Position numbers and translations under genes: made by a program. DNA of 64,000 bases from Odoribacter lunatus (lineage in GTDB: Bacteria > Bacteroidota > Bacteroidia > Bacteroidales > Marinifilaceae), in assembly GCF_943193135.1 (NCBI RefSeq), contig NZ_CALPCZ010000006.1, positions 1-64,000 on the forward strand, read 5' to 3'. The notes under the pieces are model-generated. The model searched no databases and was not told the origin of the DNA. It saw nothing but the letters and a program-made list of their open reading frames with translations. This document shows positions 53,564-63,073 of this stretch, piece by piece (the stretch's first letter is position 1; every line of letters begins with the position of its first letter).

Positions 53564-54733
53564 ATGAATGAAAACAATGATAATATAAATATACCGGTTA
53601 TTGACCATCGTTTGCTGGCAGGTAAATTGTCTGTCTATAACTGGCTAAAAAAAATACCGACAAACAGTTGTATCTCTGAAATTGTAGAAGTCAGATTCAA
53701 AAATACCCGAAAGGCTTTTTTCTGTAATCCTTTAGGCCTTCACCTTGAAGAAGGTGATATTGTTGCCGTGGAAGCCGCTTTAGGACATGACATCGGAATT
53801 GTATCCCTCGCAGGAGAGTTGGTGAAGGAACAATTGCGTATGAAAAAAATAGATTTAGAAAAGAATCCGCTTAAAAAAGTATACCGGAAGGCTAAACCGC
53901 ATGATATAGAGAAATGGCAACAGGCTATCGCACTCGAATATGAGACAATGATTCGCTCCCGAAAGATTGCAGCAGATCTGAAACTCAATATGAAAATCGG
54001 TGATGTCGAATATCAAGGAGATAAGACAAAAGCCATTTTTTATTATATTGCAGAGGATCGTGTTGATTTCCGCGCTTTGATTAAAGTATTAGCGGAAACA
54101 TTTCATATCCGAATTGAGATGAAACAAATCGGAGCACGACAAGAAGCTGGAAGAATCGGAGGCATCGGGCCATGTGGTTTGCAATTATGTTGTTCGACTT
54201 ATATCACCAATTTTATTTCCGTTTCTACTTCCGCCGCCCGCTATCAGGATATATCTTTGAATCCCCAAAAGCTTGCCGGACAATGTGGGAAACTGAAGTG
54301 TTGTCTGAATTATGAAGTTGATGCTTATATTGATGAACAGAAAGATTTTCCTGCCACCAATCTTACATTAAATACAGGCGAAGGGTTGCTTTATCACCAA
54401 AAGACTGACATTTTCGGCAGAACCATGTATTACGCTTTTGATAAGGAAGGAAAAGGAACTTTAATAAAATTATCCGTAAAACGGATTAAGGAAATCATTG
54501 CCATGAATCGTAAAGGCATTATTCCTCCCAAAGCCAATGATGTAGAAGAAGAGACGGAAGAAATTAAATACACTGACGGAGTGGGAGAAGAGAGTTTAAG
54601 CCGTTTTGATGAAAAGAAACAGAAAAAACGCCGTTCAAAAAACCGGAATAATAATAACCGTTCCCAAAACAATAATCCCCGGAATAATAAATCTCCCCGG
54701 CGCCAAGAATCAGAAAATACGCCCAAAGAGTAA
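53564..54733 (+). CDS. ricT: RicT-type PSP1-domain protein (YaaT family)
   Basis: 389 residues. The PSP1 domain (about 60-260) contains FCNPLGLHLEEGDIVAVEA, and the cysteine pattern GPCGLQLCCSTYI ... AGQCGKLKCCLNYE (about 207-250) that in RicT/YaaT holds a 4Fe-4S cluster. A Lys/Asn-rich low-complexity tail (about 345-389) is unlike B. subtilis RicT. In B. subtilis RicT with RicA/RicF controls RNA processing by RNase Y; no other Ric gene is seen here. Encoded directly behind holB, an order widespread in Bacteroidota and Firmicutes. Confidence 0.9.
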   Translation: MNENNDNINIPVIDHRLLAGKLSVYNWLKKIPTNSCISEIVEVRFKNTRKAFFCNPLGLHLEEGDIVAVEAALGHDIGIVSLAGELVKEQLRMKKIDLEKNPLKKVYRKAKPHDIEKWQQAIALEYETMIRSRKIAADLKLNMKIGDVEYQGDKTKAIFYYIAEDRVDFRALIKVLAETFHIRIEMKQIGARQEAGRIGGIGPCGLQLCCSTYITNFISVSTSAARYQDISLNPQKLAGQCGKLKCCLNYEVDAYIDEQKDFPATNLTLNTGEGLLYHQKTDIFGRTMYYAFDKEGKGTLIKLSVKRIKEIIAMNRKGIIPPKANDVEEETEEIKYTDGVGEESLSRFDEKKQKKRRSKNRNNNNRSQNNNPRNNKSPRRQESENTPKE

Positions 54734-54757
54734 TGGATTTACCGATAGATTTGATTT

Positions 54758-55576
54758 ATGAATAATTATCGTCCATATTCCGGTATTACACCCGCTGTCA
54801 AAGTACTTATCCTCATCAATGCGATAATGTATTTCCTGACTTTATTCATCGAACAAAAGACTCATATTCGATTATCAAATGTATTAGGGCTTCATTTACC
54901 TCAATCTGAATTTTGGACTCCTTATCAATACGTTACGCATCTATTTATGCACGGAGATTTAGGACATTTGTTTTTCAATATGTTCGCTCTTTTTATGTTT
55001 GGACGCGTACTGGAATCAATATGGGGTACGAAACGTTTTATTATCTATTACTTTGTTACCGGATTAGGTGCTGCTGCTTTACACAGCCTTGTCGGCTGGT
55101 GGGAATATCATCAAATGTATGAGCAGTTTTCAGCTTTTCAAAATACTCCGCAGCCGGAACTTCTTGCCGAATTTATCCGAGCCCATATATCCCAACCCGC
55201 ACCTTGGGTATGGGAACTTGTCGATGATTGGACAAATAACCCCGATTCCATTCAATATATTCAAGCCGGAGAAGGACTTTTCAAAAGAGTCATTACCGAG
55301 GTTGTCAATATTCCCACCATCGGAGCCTCCGGGGCTATTTTCGGCATTTTGTTAGCTTTCGGTATGTTATTCCCGAATACGGAACTATTTATTATGTTTC
55401 TTCCCATCCCTATCAAAGCCAAGTATTTTGTAATAGGCTACGGTATTATAGAGTTTTTCCTCGGTATTCAAAACAGCGTAGGAGACAACGTCGCTCATTT
55501 CGCCCATTTGGGAGGAATGCTGTTCGGATTTTTCCTTATCAGACATTGGAACAAGAACCGCCGACAATTTTATTAA
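54758..55576 (+). CDS. Rhomboid-family intramembrane serine protease
   Basis: 272 residues, six membrane segments. HLFMHGDLGHLFFNM carries the L1-H2 region with the conserved HxxxN, GASGAIFGILLAFG (about residue 190) holds the catalytic Ser, and HFAHLGGMLFGF holds the catalytic His. All three key residues are intact, so it should be an active protease that cuts transmembrane substrates. It includes an about 50-residue loop between H3 and H4. It starts 24 bp after ricT and is followed by a second rhomboid after 19 bp. Confidence 0.93.
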   Translation: MNNYRPYSGITPAVKVLILINAIMYFLTLFIEQKTHIRLSNVLGLHLPQSEFWTPYQYVTHLFMHGDLGHLFFNMFALFMFGRVLESIWGTKRFIIYYFVTGLGAAALHSLVGWWEYHQMYEQFSAFQNTPQPELLAEFIRAHISQPAPWVWELVDDWTNNPDSIQYIQAGEGLFKRVITEVVNIPTIGASGAIFGILLAFGMLFPNTELFIMFLPIPIKAKYFVIGYGIIEFFLGIQNSVGDNVAHFAHLGGMLFGFFLIRHWNKNRRQFY

Positions 55577-55595
55577 ATTTAAGCCAAGATTATTC

Positions 55596-56516
55596 ATGAA
55601 TTACGGAACTAACGGATATTCTTTTTCAGACAATCTTTGGAACGGCATTAAACACTCATTCCGTCAAGGTTCTTCTTTAACCAAACTAATTTATATTAAT
55701 ATCGGTTTATTCCTGTTTATCAAAGTTGTTCATATGTTATTTATCCTGACCGGGGGAGCTCCAACTCTTTCTTACGGTATTTTTCTTGATAATTTAGGCT
55801 TACCCGCCTATTGGAATTTTTTTCTACACAAGCCGTGGACTATTGTCACCTATATGTTTACGCATTTCAGCTTTCTCCATCTCCTTTTTAATATGTTATG
55901 GCTCTATTGGTTTGGTAGTTTTTTCTTACAACACTTTACTCAATATGAGCTTACTGGGATGTATATTTTAGGAGGACTTTCCGGAGGATTATTTTACTTA
56001 CTCTGTTATAATTTTCTACCGCTATTTGAAGCATCTTTATACAATACGTCTGCTATCGGAGCTTCCGCATCGGTTATGGCTATCGTATTTGCCGTATGCT
56101 GTTACTTACCTCATCGATATATCCATGTTTTTGTTATCGGTTCAGTCAAATTGATTTATATCGCTATTTTTATTGCTGCTATAGATATACTTAGCATCCC
56201 TTCGGCCAATGCCGGCGGACATATAGCCCATCTAGGCGGGGCTTTATTCGGTTATTTCTTTATTGTAGGCATCCGGCATAATATAAACTTAACAAGAGGT
56301 ATTGTCTTCATTTTCTTTCAAATAAATAAATTATTTTCGGTATCTCCCCGTCCCCACTATAAGAAACACGTTGCCGAAATGAATGAGCGGGAATACAATG
56401 AATACAAAAAACGGAAAGAAGAACAAATTAATAAGATTTTAGATAAGATATCCAAATCCGGTTACGAAAGCCTGACCCGAAAAGAAAAAGAGATTCTATT
56501 CAAATCAGGTAAATAA
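55596..56516 (+). CDS. Second rhomboid-family intramembrane protease with C-terminal tail
   Basis: 306 residues. FTHFSFLHLLFNMLWLYWFG in H2, GASASVMAIVFAVCCYL with catalytic Ser in GASA (usual GxSG/GASG), and AGGHIAHLGGALFGYF with His. A basic 60-residue cytosolic tail (VAEMNEREYNEYKKRKEEQ ... SGYESLTRKEKEILFKSGK) matches the rhomboid C-terminal DUF6576-type tail found in Bacteroidota. Predicted active. It is 10 bp from the next gene, and arises from the same ancestor as the first rhomboid or from an ancient duplication. Confidence 0.92.
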   Translation: MNYGTNGYSFSDNLWNGIKHSFRQGSSLTKLIYINIGLFLFIKVVHMLFILTGGAPTLSYGIFLDNLGLPAYWNFFLHKPWTIVTYMFTHFSFLHLLFNMLWLYWFGSFFLQHFTQYELTGMYILGGLSGGLFYLLCYNFLPLFEASLYNTSAIGASASVMAIVFAVCCYLPHRYIHVFVIGSVKLIYIAIFIAAIDILSIPSANAGGHIAHLGGALFGYFFIVGIRHNINLTRGIVFIFFQINKLFSVSPRPHYKKHVAEMNEREYNEYKKRKEEQINKILDKISKSGYESLTRKEKEILFKSGK

Positions 56517-56525
56517 TTCCTACAC

Positions 56526-57587
56526 ATGGGCAGATTATTAGATAAAATCATATTCCTTATCAGTATTCCGTTTTGGATTGGCTTATTAGGAGCTTATACT
56601 GCCCGATATATCAATCCTAATTTATTCATTATTCCGTCTTTACTCGGTTTAGCTTATCCTTATTTATTGGTTGCCAATATTTTATTATTACTTTATTGGA
56701 TTGCCCGATTGAAAAAAATGGTGATAGTCAGCTTAATCGTCCTCTGTTCAGGAATTCCCTTTTTTACCAGTTATTACGGTACAAATTCTTCCGATACAGA
56801 GGAGCATTCTTACGATATTTCGGTTTTATCCTATAATGTCCGTTTTTTCGATAAATACAAGTGGAGTCAAGATAAACGTACTTATAATAAACTGATTGAT
56901 TACCTAAACCAATTTAAAGGTGATCTCATCTGCTTACAAGAATTCCCTATAACGAATCAAGATGCAAATACCCAACATATCATAAAACAACTATCCACGT
57001 ATCCATTCCACTGCCATTATAGGGATATGGCTATTTTCTCCCGACTTCCCATACTCCACTCTGGGCAAATTCCAGCCGACAATACGAAGAACTGCGTTCC
57101 CGCCTTGTTTTGCAACATCCAGAAAGGAAAAGACACCCTCCGAATTTACAACGTACATCTGGAATCTTACAAACTCGGACAAGAGGAAAGAAAATTTGTA
57201 AAAAATATCACGTCCAGCAATACGGAAAAACTCTCAGATGGTATTAAAAATATTCTTTCCCATATTATCAAAGCCAATAAATTCAGAGCCAAACAAGCCA
57301 TTTTAATACAAAAACATATCCAACAATCACCCTATAAAATAATCCTTTGCGGAGATTTCAACGACACTCCACTTTCCTATATTTACAAGACTATTAATAC
57401 AGGATTAACCGATAGCTTCTTACAAAAGGGAAAAGGCTTAGGCAATACTTACATTGGCGAATTTCCCTCTTTTCGCATAGACTACATTCTTCATTCCTCC
57501 GATTTTATTACGCTTAGTTATACCCGTCAAAGTGTAAATCTATCAGACCATTACCCAATCAGTTGCAAACTAAAAATCAGACCATAG
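56526..57587 (+). CDS. Membrane-anchored endonuclease/exonuclease/phosphatase-family protein
   Basis: 353 residues. Three hydrophobic segments (about 8-24, 34-57, 64-85) precede a DNase-I-like fold: ISVLSYNVRFFD, LICLQEFPI (metal Glu), IYNVHLESYKL, ILCGDFNDTPLSYIYK and FRIDYILHSSDF ... LSDHYPISC. Active-site Glu, Asp and His residues are present. The target (DNA, phosphoinositide-like lipid or sphingolipid) cannot be seen; the membrane anchor argues for a lipid or surface substrate. It ends just before tRNA-Ala. Confidence 0.9.
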   Translation: MGRLLDKIIFLISIPFWIGLLGAYTARYINPNLFIIPSLLGLAYPYLLVANILLLLYWIARLKKMVIVSLIVLCSGIPFFTSYYGTNSSDTEEHSYDISVLSYNVRFFDKYKWSQDKRTYNKLIDYLNQFKGDLICLQEFPITNQDANTQHIIKQLSTYPFHCHYRDMAIFSRLPILHSGQIPADNTKNCVPALFCNIQKGKDTLRIYNVHLESYKLGQEERKFVKNITSSNTEKLSDGIKNILSHIIKANKFRAKQAILIQKHIQQSPYKIILCGDFNDTPLSYIYKTINTGLTDSFLQKGKGLGNTYIGEFPSFRIDYILHSSDFITLSYTRQSVNLSDHYPISCKLKIRP

Positions 57588-57612
57588 ATTTGTCTTCTTA
57601 CAAAATAAATCT

Positions 57613-57620
57613 TATTTTTG
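57613..57620 (+). promoter_or_regulatory. -7 promoter box of tRNA-Ala
   Basis: TATTTTTG matches TAnnTTTG, 17 bp before the tRNA 5' end. Confidence 0.45.
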
Positions 57621-57637
57621 TCGTATAAATTCAGTAA

Positions 57638-57714
<77 letters not shown>

Positions 57715-57785
57715 ACGGACAATCAAAAAATTGTCCGTTTTCTTTATTTTTGCTAATTTAGCATGTTCATCGAAACAAAATAATT

Positions 57786-58847
57786 ATGGAGGGCGAACAA
57801 CAAACCCTAACGAAAAAAATCAGTCCTTATAAAATTATTTATCCGATTTTTATCGGGCTAATCGTTGTGTCGTACATGCTCTATAAAGAATTTAATATAG
57901 AAGCTTTCGACGCTATCACCTTTACCTGGATTTCTGTTTTTTGGCTTTTTATTGCCCTTCTTTGCATGGCTATACGAGACATTGGCTATGCTATTAGAGT
58001 TCGAATCCTTTCCGGTCAGCGCTTAACCTGGAAACAAGCTTTCCGTATCATTTTCCTCTGGGAGTTTACCTCTGCCGTTACCCCTTCTGCCATTGGCGGT
58101 ACAAGTATTGCCATTCTATTTGTAAACAAAGAAGGCGTAAAAGTTGGGCGAAGTTCTGCCATTGTTATGGCAACCTCTTTTTTGGATGAGCTCTATTTTA
58201 TCATTATGTTTCCCATCATACTTCTCTGTGTCAATCATAATGCATTATGGAACATGCCGGGAAATAATGAGGCTGTTGTCAAAAGTCTGTATTGGTTTGC
58301 CATCGGAGGATATACAATTAAATTACTCTATCTTCTAGTCCTTAGTTACGGACTTTTCAGAAATCCACGCAGTTTAAAATATCTCATCCTAAAATGTTTT
58401 AAATTACGTATTTTACGTAAATGGCGACACAGTGCAAATGAAGCAGGATATGATATTATCCGTAATTCTAAGGAATTAAAACAGATGCCGTTCTCCTTTT
58501 GGCTTAAAACCTTCGGCGCCACTTTTTTTTCATGGACCGCCCGCTATTGGGTTGTAAATGCTATTCTTATGGCATTTTGGGCAGGGAAATACAATCTAAT
58601 GGAACATTTTCTGATTTTTGCCCGCCAATTAATTATGTGGATTATGATGTTAATTAGTCCAACTCCTGGCGGAAGCGGTTTTGCAGAATACGTATTTTCC
58701 AAATACCTCGGAGAATTTTTACCGGGAGCAAGTGTTGCGGTCGCCATGGCTTTATTATGGAGACTTATTAGTTATTATCCCTATCTATTCATCGGCGCAT
58801 TTTTAGTACCCAAATGGATAAATAAACACTTCGGACAGAAAAAATAA
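57786..58847 (+). CDS. YbhN-type flippase-like membrane protein (LPG synthase TM family)
   Basis: 353 residues with eight or so membrane helices. The pattern RQRLTWKQAFRIIFLWEFTSAVTPSAIGG is typical of the YbhN/UPF0104/lysylphosphatidylglycerol-synthase TM family, as is ISPTPGGSGFAEYVFSKYL near the end. No GNAT-like catalytic domain is attached, so aminoacyl-lipid synthesis is unlikely; flipping or moving a lipid is the usual guess. It starts 71 bp after the tRNA, and a small conserved gene follows after 11 bp. Confidence 0.85.
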   Translation: MEGEQQTLTKKISPYKIIYPIFIGLIVVSYMLYKEFNIEAFDAITFTWISVFWLFIALLCMAIRDIGYAIRVRILSGQRLTWKQAFRIIFLWEFTSAVTPSAIGGTSIAILFVNKEGVKVGRSSAIVMATSFLDELYFIIMFPIILLCVNHNALWNMPGNNEAVVKSLYWFAIGGYTIKLLYLLVLSYGLFRNPRSLKYLILKCFKLRILRKWRHSANEAGYDIIRNSKELKQMPFSFWLKTFGATFFSWTARYWVVNAILMAFWAGKYNLMEHFLIFARQLIMWIMMLISPTPGGSGFAEYVFSKYLGEFLPGASVAVAMALLWRLISYYPYLFIGAFLVPKWINKHFGQKK

Positions 58848-58858
58848 AAGTAAGCTAT

Positions 58859-59179
58859 ATGGGACGAATGTTTGAAAGAAAAGATACCCGAAAATTTGAT
58901 TTAAAACCCCGCTACTGGGATCCAGAGAAAGAAGAGCGAGACGAAAGAGAGAAACGGGTAAAAGCTGAATTAGGCATACAAGAAGATGGAAAAGATGTTT
59001 ATATACCCCATTTAGACGGGAAATTCAGAAGTCTGTACCAAGAAAGAAAAGCTAATCGAAAAGGATACAATGGCCAATATGCCGTACGCATGTTTTTAAT
59101 TCTTATCGGAGTCTTTTTAATCGCTCTTTATTTAATTATGCGCCATTCCGAAAGTCTGTTCCATTTTTTCGGAATGTAA
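58859..59179 (+). CDS. Small conserved single-span membrane protein of unknown function
   Basis: 106 residues: a highly charged cytosolic N-terminal part (KPRYWDPEKEERDEREKR, about 17-35) and one C-terminal membrane helix (FLILIGVFLIALYLIM, about 79-95). No signal peptide and no known motif. It sits between the YbhN-like gene (11 bp) and mutL (16 bp), so it is co-transcribed and real. I recall similar small genes before mutL in other Bacteroidota, but no function. Confidence 0.65.
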   Translation: MGRMFERKDTRKFDLKPRYWDPEKEERDEREKRVKAELGIQEDGKDVYIPHLDGKFRSLYQERKANRKGYNGQYAVRMFLILIGVFLIALYLIMRHSESLFHFFGM

Positions 59180-59195
59180 TATTTAAGTTATAAAA

Positions 59196-61025
59196 ATGGC
59201 TGACATTATTCAATTATTACCCGATTCGGTGGCCAATCAAATTGCAGCTGGTGAAGTTGTTCAACGACCTGCATCTGTTGTAAAAGAATTAATGGAGAAT
59301 GCCGTCGACGCCGGAGCGACTCATATTCAAGTTATACTAAAAAACGTAGGAAAAGCAAGTATACAAGTTATTGACAATGGAAAAGGAATGTCCACCATAG
59401 ATGCCCGTATGGCTTTTGAAAGACATGCCACATCCAAAATTTCTTCTGCTCAAGATTTATTTAACATTCACACTCTCGGCTTCCGTGGTGAAGCTCTTCC
59501 TTCCATTGCTTCCGTTGCGGAAGTGGAATTAAAAACCCGACGAGAAGAAGATGAGTTGGGAAATTTCTTATTCATTGCTGCTTCTGAAGTAAAACAACAG
59601 GAATCCGTAAATACCCCTAAAGGTACCAACATATGTGTCAAAAACCTTTTTTTTAACATACCAGCCCGAAGGAAATTTTTAAAATCCGATTCCACAGAAC
59701 TTCGCAATATTATCAATGAATTCCTTCGAGTTGCCCTCACTCACACCGATATTGCCTTTAATCTTTGCAATAATGGAAATGATATTTATAATCTCCCCAG
59801 TTCCGGTATCAGACAACGAGTAGTTAACGTTTTTGGTAAAAATCTAAATAGTAAACTTATTCCTATTGAATGCACTACCGAATTAGTCTCTATAAAAGGA
59901 TTTGTGTGTCACCCTCAACATGCCAAAAAAACATATGGTGAACAATACTTCTTTGTCAATAACCGGTTTATGAAGCACAATTTCTTTCATAAAGCCGTTA
60001 TGGAAGCTTATTCCGGACTATTAGACAATGATTGTATTCCATCCTATTTTATCTATTTTTCTATAAATCCAGCTTTAATTGATGTCAATATACACCCAAC
60101 CAAAACAGAAATCAAATTCCAAAATGAAACGGATTTCTTCCAGATTCTCATGGCTGGAATTAAAGAAGCACTAGGAAAATTCAATGTCACACCACCTTTA
60201 GATTTTGATACGGAAGGAAGTATTGAATACGAACCTTCTCAAACCTCTTCTATTCCTTATCTTCCAAAAATCAATTATAACCCGAATTACAATCCGTTTA
60301 ATTATCGTTCGGCAGGTATCAGTAAGGCTGATTCCGATTTTGAAAAGAAAACAGAAAAAGTGCCGGCCAATTGGGAAGTTTTATTTAATGATTTAAAAGA
60401 AAAAAAACAACCGGAACAAACAGGATTTCCCGAAATTGAAGAATCTGTAAAAAATCAAGAACCTCACGCCCATTTTCTTCAAATGAAAGGGCGATATATT
60501 GTAACTCCCGTACATTCCGGTTTAATGTTTATTGACCAAAAAAGAGCACACGAGAGAATACTTTTTGAACAATATACACATACACTTTCTACACAAAAAA
60601 TAATCGGTCAAAAAAGTCTATTCCCCGAAACACTGGAACTCTCCGCTTCCGATTTCATGTTAATAAAACAAATCCAACCAGATTTAGAGTTTTTAGGATT
60701 CGAACTCCAAGAATCAGGAAAGAACTGTTTTACTATCCAAACAACTCCTCCTGATTTATCTCAATCCCACGCTCAACAGATATTTATCCAACTCATTGAA
60801 CACTATAAAAATACAGAAGGAGATATTAAAAGAAAAATGACAGAAAAAGTTGCTCTAGCCCTTGCTAAAGCAGCTGCGGTTAATTATAATACCCCTCTTG
60901 ATGAACAAGAAATGAACGACTTAATAGATAATCTTTTTGCTTGTCAGCATCATAACTATACCGCAGACGGCAAAACGATTATCCATATATTAAACTTTGA
61001 AGAAGCAAACAATTGGTTTAAATAA
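59196..61025 (+). CDS. mutL: DNA mismatch repair protein MutL
   Basis: 609 residues. GHKL ATPase motifs: ELMENAVDAGATHI (motif I), IDNGKGM (II), ATSKISS and TLGFRGEALPSI (III), and GTNICVKNLFFNIPARRKFL (IV-like). A variable linker (about 350-415) is followed by the C-terminal dimer domain (about 420-609), ending CQHHNYTADGKTIIHI. The DQHA(X)2E(X)4E endonuclease motif reads DQKRAHERILFE, present in altered form. It couples MutS mismatch recognition to excision. Confidence 0.97.
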   Translation: MADIIQLLPDSVANQIAAGEVVQRPASVVKELMENAVDAGATHIQVILKNVGKASIQVIDNGKGMSTIDARMAFERHATSKISSAQDLFNIHTLGFRGEALPSIASVAEVELKTRREEDELGNFLFIAASEVKQQESVNTPKGTNICVKNLFFNIPARRKFLKSDSTELRNIINEFLRVALTHTDIAFNLCNNGNDIYNLPSSGIRQRVVNVFGKNLNSKLIPIECTTELVSIKGFVCHPQHAKKTYGEQYFFVNNRFMKHNFFHKAVMEAYSGLLDNDCIPSYFIYFSINPALIDVNIHPTKTEIKFQNETDFFQILMAGIKEALGKFNVTPPLDFDTEGSIEYEPSQTSSIPYLPKINYNPNYNPFNYRSAGISKADSDFEKKTEKVPANWEVLFNDLKEKKQPEQTGFPEIEESVKNQEPHAHFLQMKGRYIVTPVHSGLMFIDQKRAHERILFEQYTHTLSTQKIIGQKSLFPETLELSASDFMLIKQIQPDLEFLGFELQESGKNCFTIQTTPPDLSQSHAQQIFIQLIEHYKNTEGDIKRKMTEKVALALAKAAAVNYNTPLDEQEMNDLIDNLFACQHHNYTADGKTIIHILNFEEANNWFK

Positions 61026-61041
61026 ATTAAATCCACCAATT

Positions 61042-61947
61042 ATGTCTATTATAGTCGAAAATATCAGTAAATTTTACGGAAAACAAAAAGCGCTGAATAA
61101 TATTAGTTTCTCATTGAAAAAAGGAGAAATATGCGGATTTTTGGGTCCCAATGGAGCAGGCAAATCGACTATGATGAAAATCATTACAGGTTATCTTACT
61201 GATTTTACAGGGACAGCTATCATTGAAAATTTCGATATAAAAAAAGCTCCTTTAGAAGCTAAAAAAAGAATTGGTTATCTACCCGAACACAATCCATTAT
61301 ATCCAGATATGTACATTCAAGAATATTTAATGTATGTTGCTCGTCTATACCATACCCTATATCCAGAAAATCGTACGAAAGAAATAATGGAACTAACAGG
61401 ATTGTTACCAGAAACAGGTAAAAAAATAGGACAACTTTCTAAAGGTTATAAACAAAGGGTCGGATTAGCCCAAGCCTTAATACATAATCCCGATATATTA
61501 ATATTAGATGAGCCAATGACAGGCTTAGACCCCAATCAATTGGAAGAGGTACGCCATTTAATCACCTACATTAGCAAAGAAAAAACAGTCATGTTATCGA
61601 CACATGTCATGCAGGAAGTAAAAGCTATTTGTGACCGTATTATAATTATAAACAAAGGAAACTTAGTTGCAGACTACTACAAAAATCAATTAAATTTAAA
61701 TAAACAAGAAAGTTTGTGTATCGAAATACGTTTTGCTCCGAATTGTAATACTCAATGGTTGGCCGATTTAGAAAACATGATTATACAACAAACCGAAATG
61801 AACACTTTCCGTATAGAAACAAGTTCAAATTACGATCCCCGCATTCTTCTATTTAATTTGGCAGCAGAACACCATTGCCCCATTATCGAATTAAAAATCA
61901 AAGAAAAAAATTTAGAAGAATTATTTCATTCCCTTACTTCTTCTTAA
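61042..61947 (+). CDS. gldA: GldA-type ABC transporter ATPase
   Basis: 301 residues from the ATG at 61042 (MSIIVENISKFYG). The frame to 60997 is a 15-residue overlap with mutL and is less likely. Walker A GPNGAGKSTMM (about 38-48), signature LSKGYKQRVGLAQAL, Walker B ILILDEPMTGLDP and H-loop LSTHVMQEV. GldA is the ATPase of the gliding motility ABC transporter in Flavobacteria, and close relatives occur in non-gliding Bacteroidales. No gldF or gldG permease follows; the convergent lipoprotein gene overlaps its last 4 bp. Confidence 0.92.
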   Translation: MSIIVENISKFYGKQKALNNISFSLKKGEICGFLGPNGAGKSTMMKIITGYLTDFTGTAIIENFDIKKAPLEAKKRIGYLPEHNPLYPDMYIQEYLMYVARLYHTLYPENRTKEIMELTGLLPETGKKIGQLSKGYKQRVGLAQALIHNPDILILDEPMTGLDPNQLEEVRHLITYISKEKTVMLSTHVMQEVKAICDRIIIINKGNLVADYYKNQLNLNKQESLCIEIRFAPNCNTQWLADLENMIIQQTEMNTFRIETSSNYDPRILLFNLAAEHHCPIIELKIKEKNLEELFHSLTSS

Positions 61948-62525
61948 TCTTTCACACTCTCATTTGCCTTATTAGTATGCCTTTCCGAATAACTAGAAAC
62001 CTCTTTTAATAACAATTCTTCCAATCTCTCTTGAATCTTTGCCTTAAATAACGAATCATTCTGCTCCCCAAAATCCATGCAAGTCTTTAATTGTAAACGT
62101 TTTTGTCCTACAAATCTCCCAAAAGCAATTTCTTCAAGTCTAAAAACAGAATCCGGAAAAGGAGAAAAAAGTTCACTATTCCATATTTCATTTTTTAATG
62201 CACCTTCCCCATTAAACTCCGCTCCAAAATCATTAGAATCCAAATTTATAAACACCTCAAAACTCTGATTAGGTTCAAAAAATAAAGGCAATTCATACCG
62301 ACCATGCCTCAACACACCTTCTGAAACCTCCGTTAGAAAAAACAAATCTATTTCAGCTTCCCCAATAGAATCCAAAACTAAAGAAAACGATCGTTCTCCC
62401 ACCCGTAAAACTGTGGAAACCTGTTCTTCTCCTCCCACAATACGAACATATACTTTGGTGTTCTCTTCTTGACGACAAGTGCATAAAAACAAAGCACACA
62501 AAATACAAAAGACAATTCTATACAT
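61944..62525 (-). CDS. Small lipoprotein resembling the N-domain of TlpA-like proteins
   Basis: 193 residues. Lipoprotein signal peptide with CTC lipobox (about residue 16). Beta-rich body (VYVRIVGGEEQVSTVLRV, FFEPNQSFEVFINLDSNDFG) looks like the DUF4369-type N-terminal domain that precedes thioredoxin domains in Bacteroidota, but no thioredoxin domain follows, only a charged helix. It may therefore be a truncated TlpA-like protein or an independent one. Overlaps gldA by 4 bp tail to tail; rpiB is 25 bp upstream. Confidence 0.6.
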   Translation of the reverse strand: MYRIVFCILCALFLCTCRQEENTKVYVRIVGGEEQVSTVLRVGERSFSLVLDSIGEAEIDLFFLTEVSEGVLRHGRYELPLFFEPNQSFEVFINLDSNDFGAEFNGEGALKNEIWNSELFSPFPDSVFRLEEIAFGRFVGQKRLQLKTCMDFGEQNDSLFKAKIQERLEELLLKEVSSYSERHTNKANESVKD

Positions 62526-62550
62526 AGAATAATAGCTTTCGAAATAAAGA

Positions 62551-62985
62551 CTAAATACTCACTGGTATTTTTTCCACCCTTCTTTGGTGCCTTCCTCCTT
62601 CAAATTCTGTTGTTAAAAAACGTGATACAATTTCCTCCGCTTCTTCATAAGCAATAAAACGGGCAGGTATCGCACAAACATTCGCATCATTATGCAAACG
62701 AGCTAACCAAGCAATCTCTACATTCCAACATAAAGCACAACGTATCCCCTGATGTTTATTAGCTGTCATCGAAACTCCATTTCCACTACCGCAAAGTACT
62801 ATTCCTTTTTCAAATTCCCCTTTTTCTACCTCACCTGCCAAAGGATGCACCGTATCCGGATAATCCATACTTTCTGATGTATAAGTTCCGAAATCTTTCA
62901 CTTCATTTCCAGAGTTTTCCAAATAACCTACCAGTTTTTCTTTATATTCAAATCCGGCATGGTCACAAGCTATTGCAATCTTCAT
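62551..62985 (-). CDS. rpiB: Ribose-5-phosphate isomerase B
   Basis: 144 residues from the ATG at 62985 (MKIAIACDHAGFEYK). A longer frame to 63024 is unlikely. RpiB motifs: ACDHAG with catalytic His, SMDYPDTVHPLA, GIVLCGSGNGVSMTANK (active-site Cys), and CNNE-like NDANVCAIPAR. It interconverts ribose-5-P and ribulose-5-P. It is followed by the lipoprotein gene and preceded by rprY across 88 bp. Confidence 0.95.
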   Translation of the reverse strand: MKIAIACDHAGFEYKEKLVGYLENSGNEVKDFGTYTSESMDYPDTVHPLAGEVEKGEFEKGIVLCGSGNGVSMTANKHQGIRCALCWNVEIAWLARLHNDANVCAIPARFIAYEEAEEIVSRFLTTEFEGGRHQRRVEKIPVSI

Positions 62986-63073
62986 AGTAATATATGTTAT
63001 GATAAAACCGGAAGCTGTCAACAAGCAACACGCTTCCGATTTCTAATTAAAATATTGACAACCTTTTACTATA

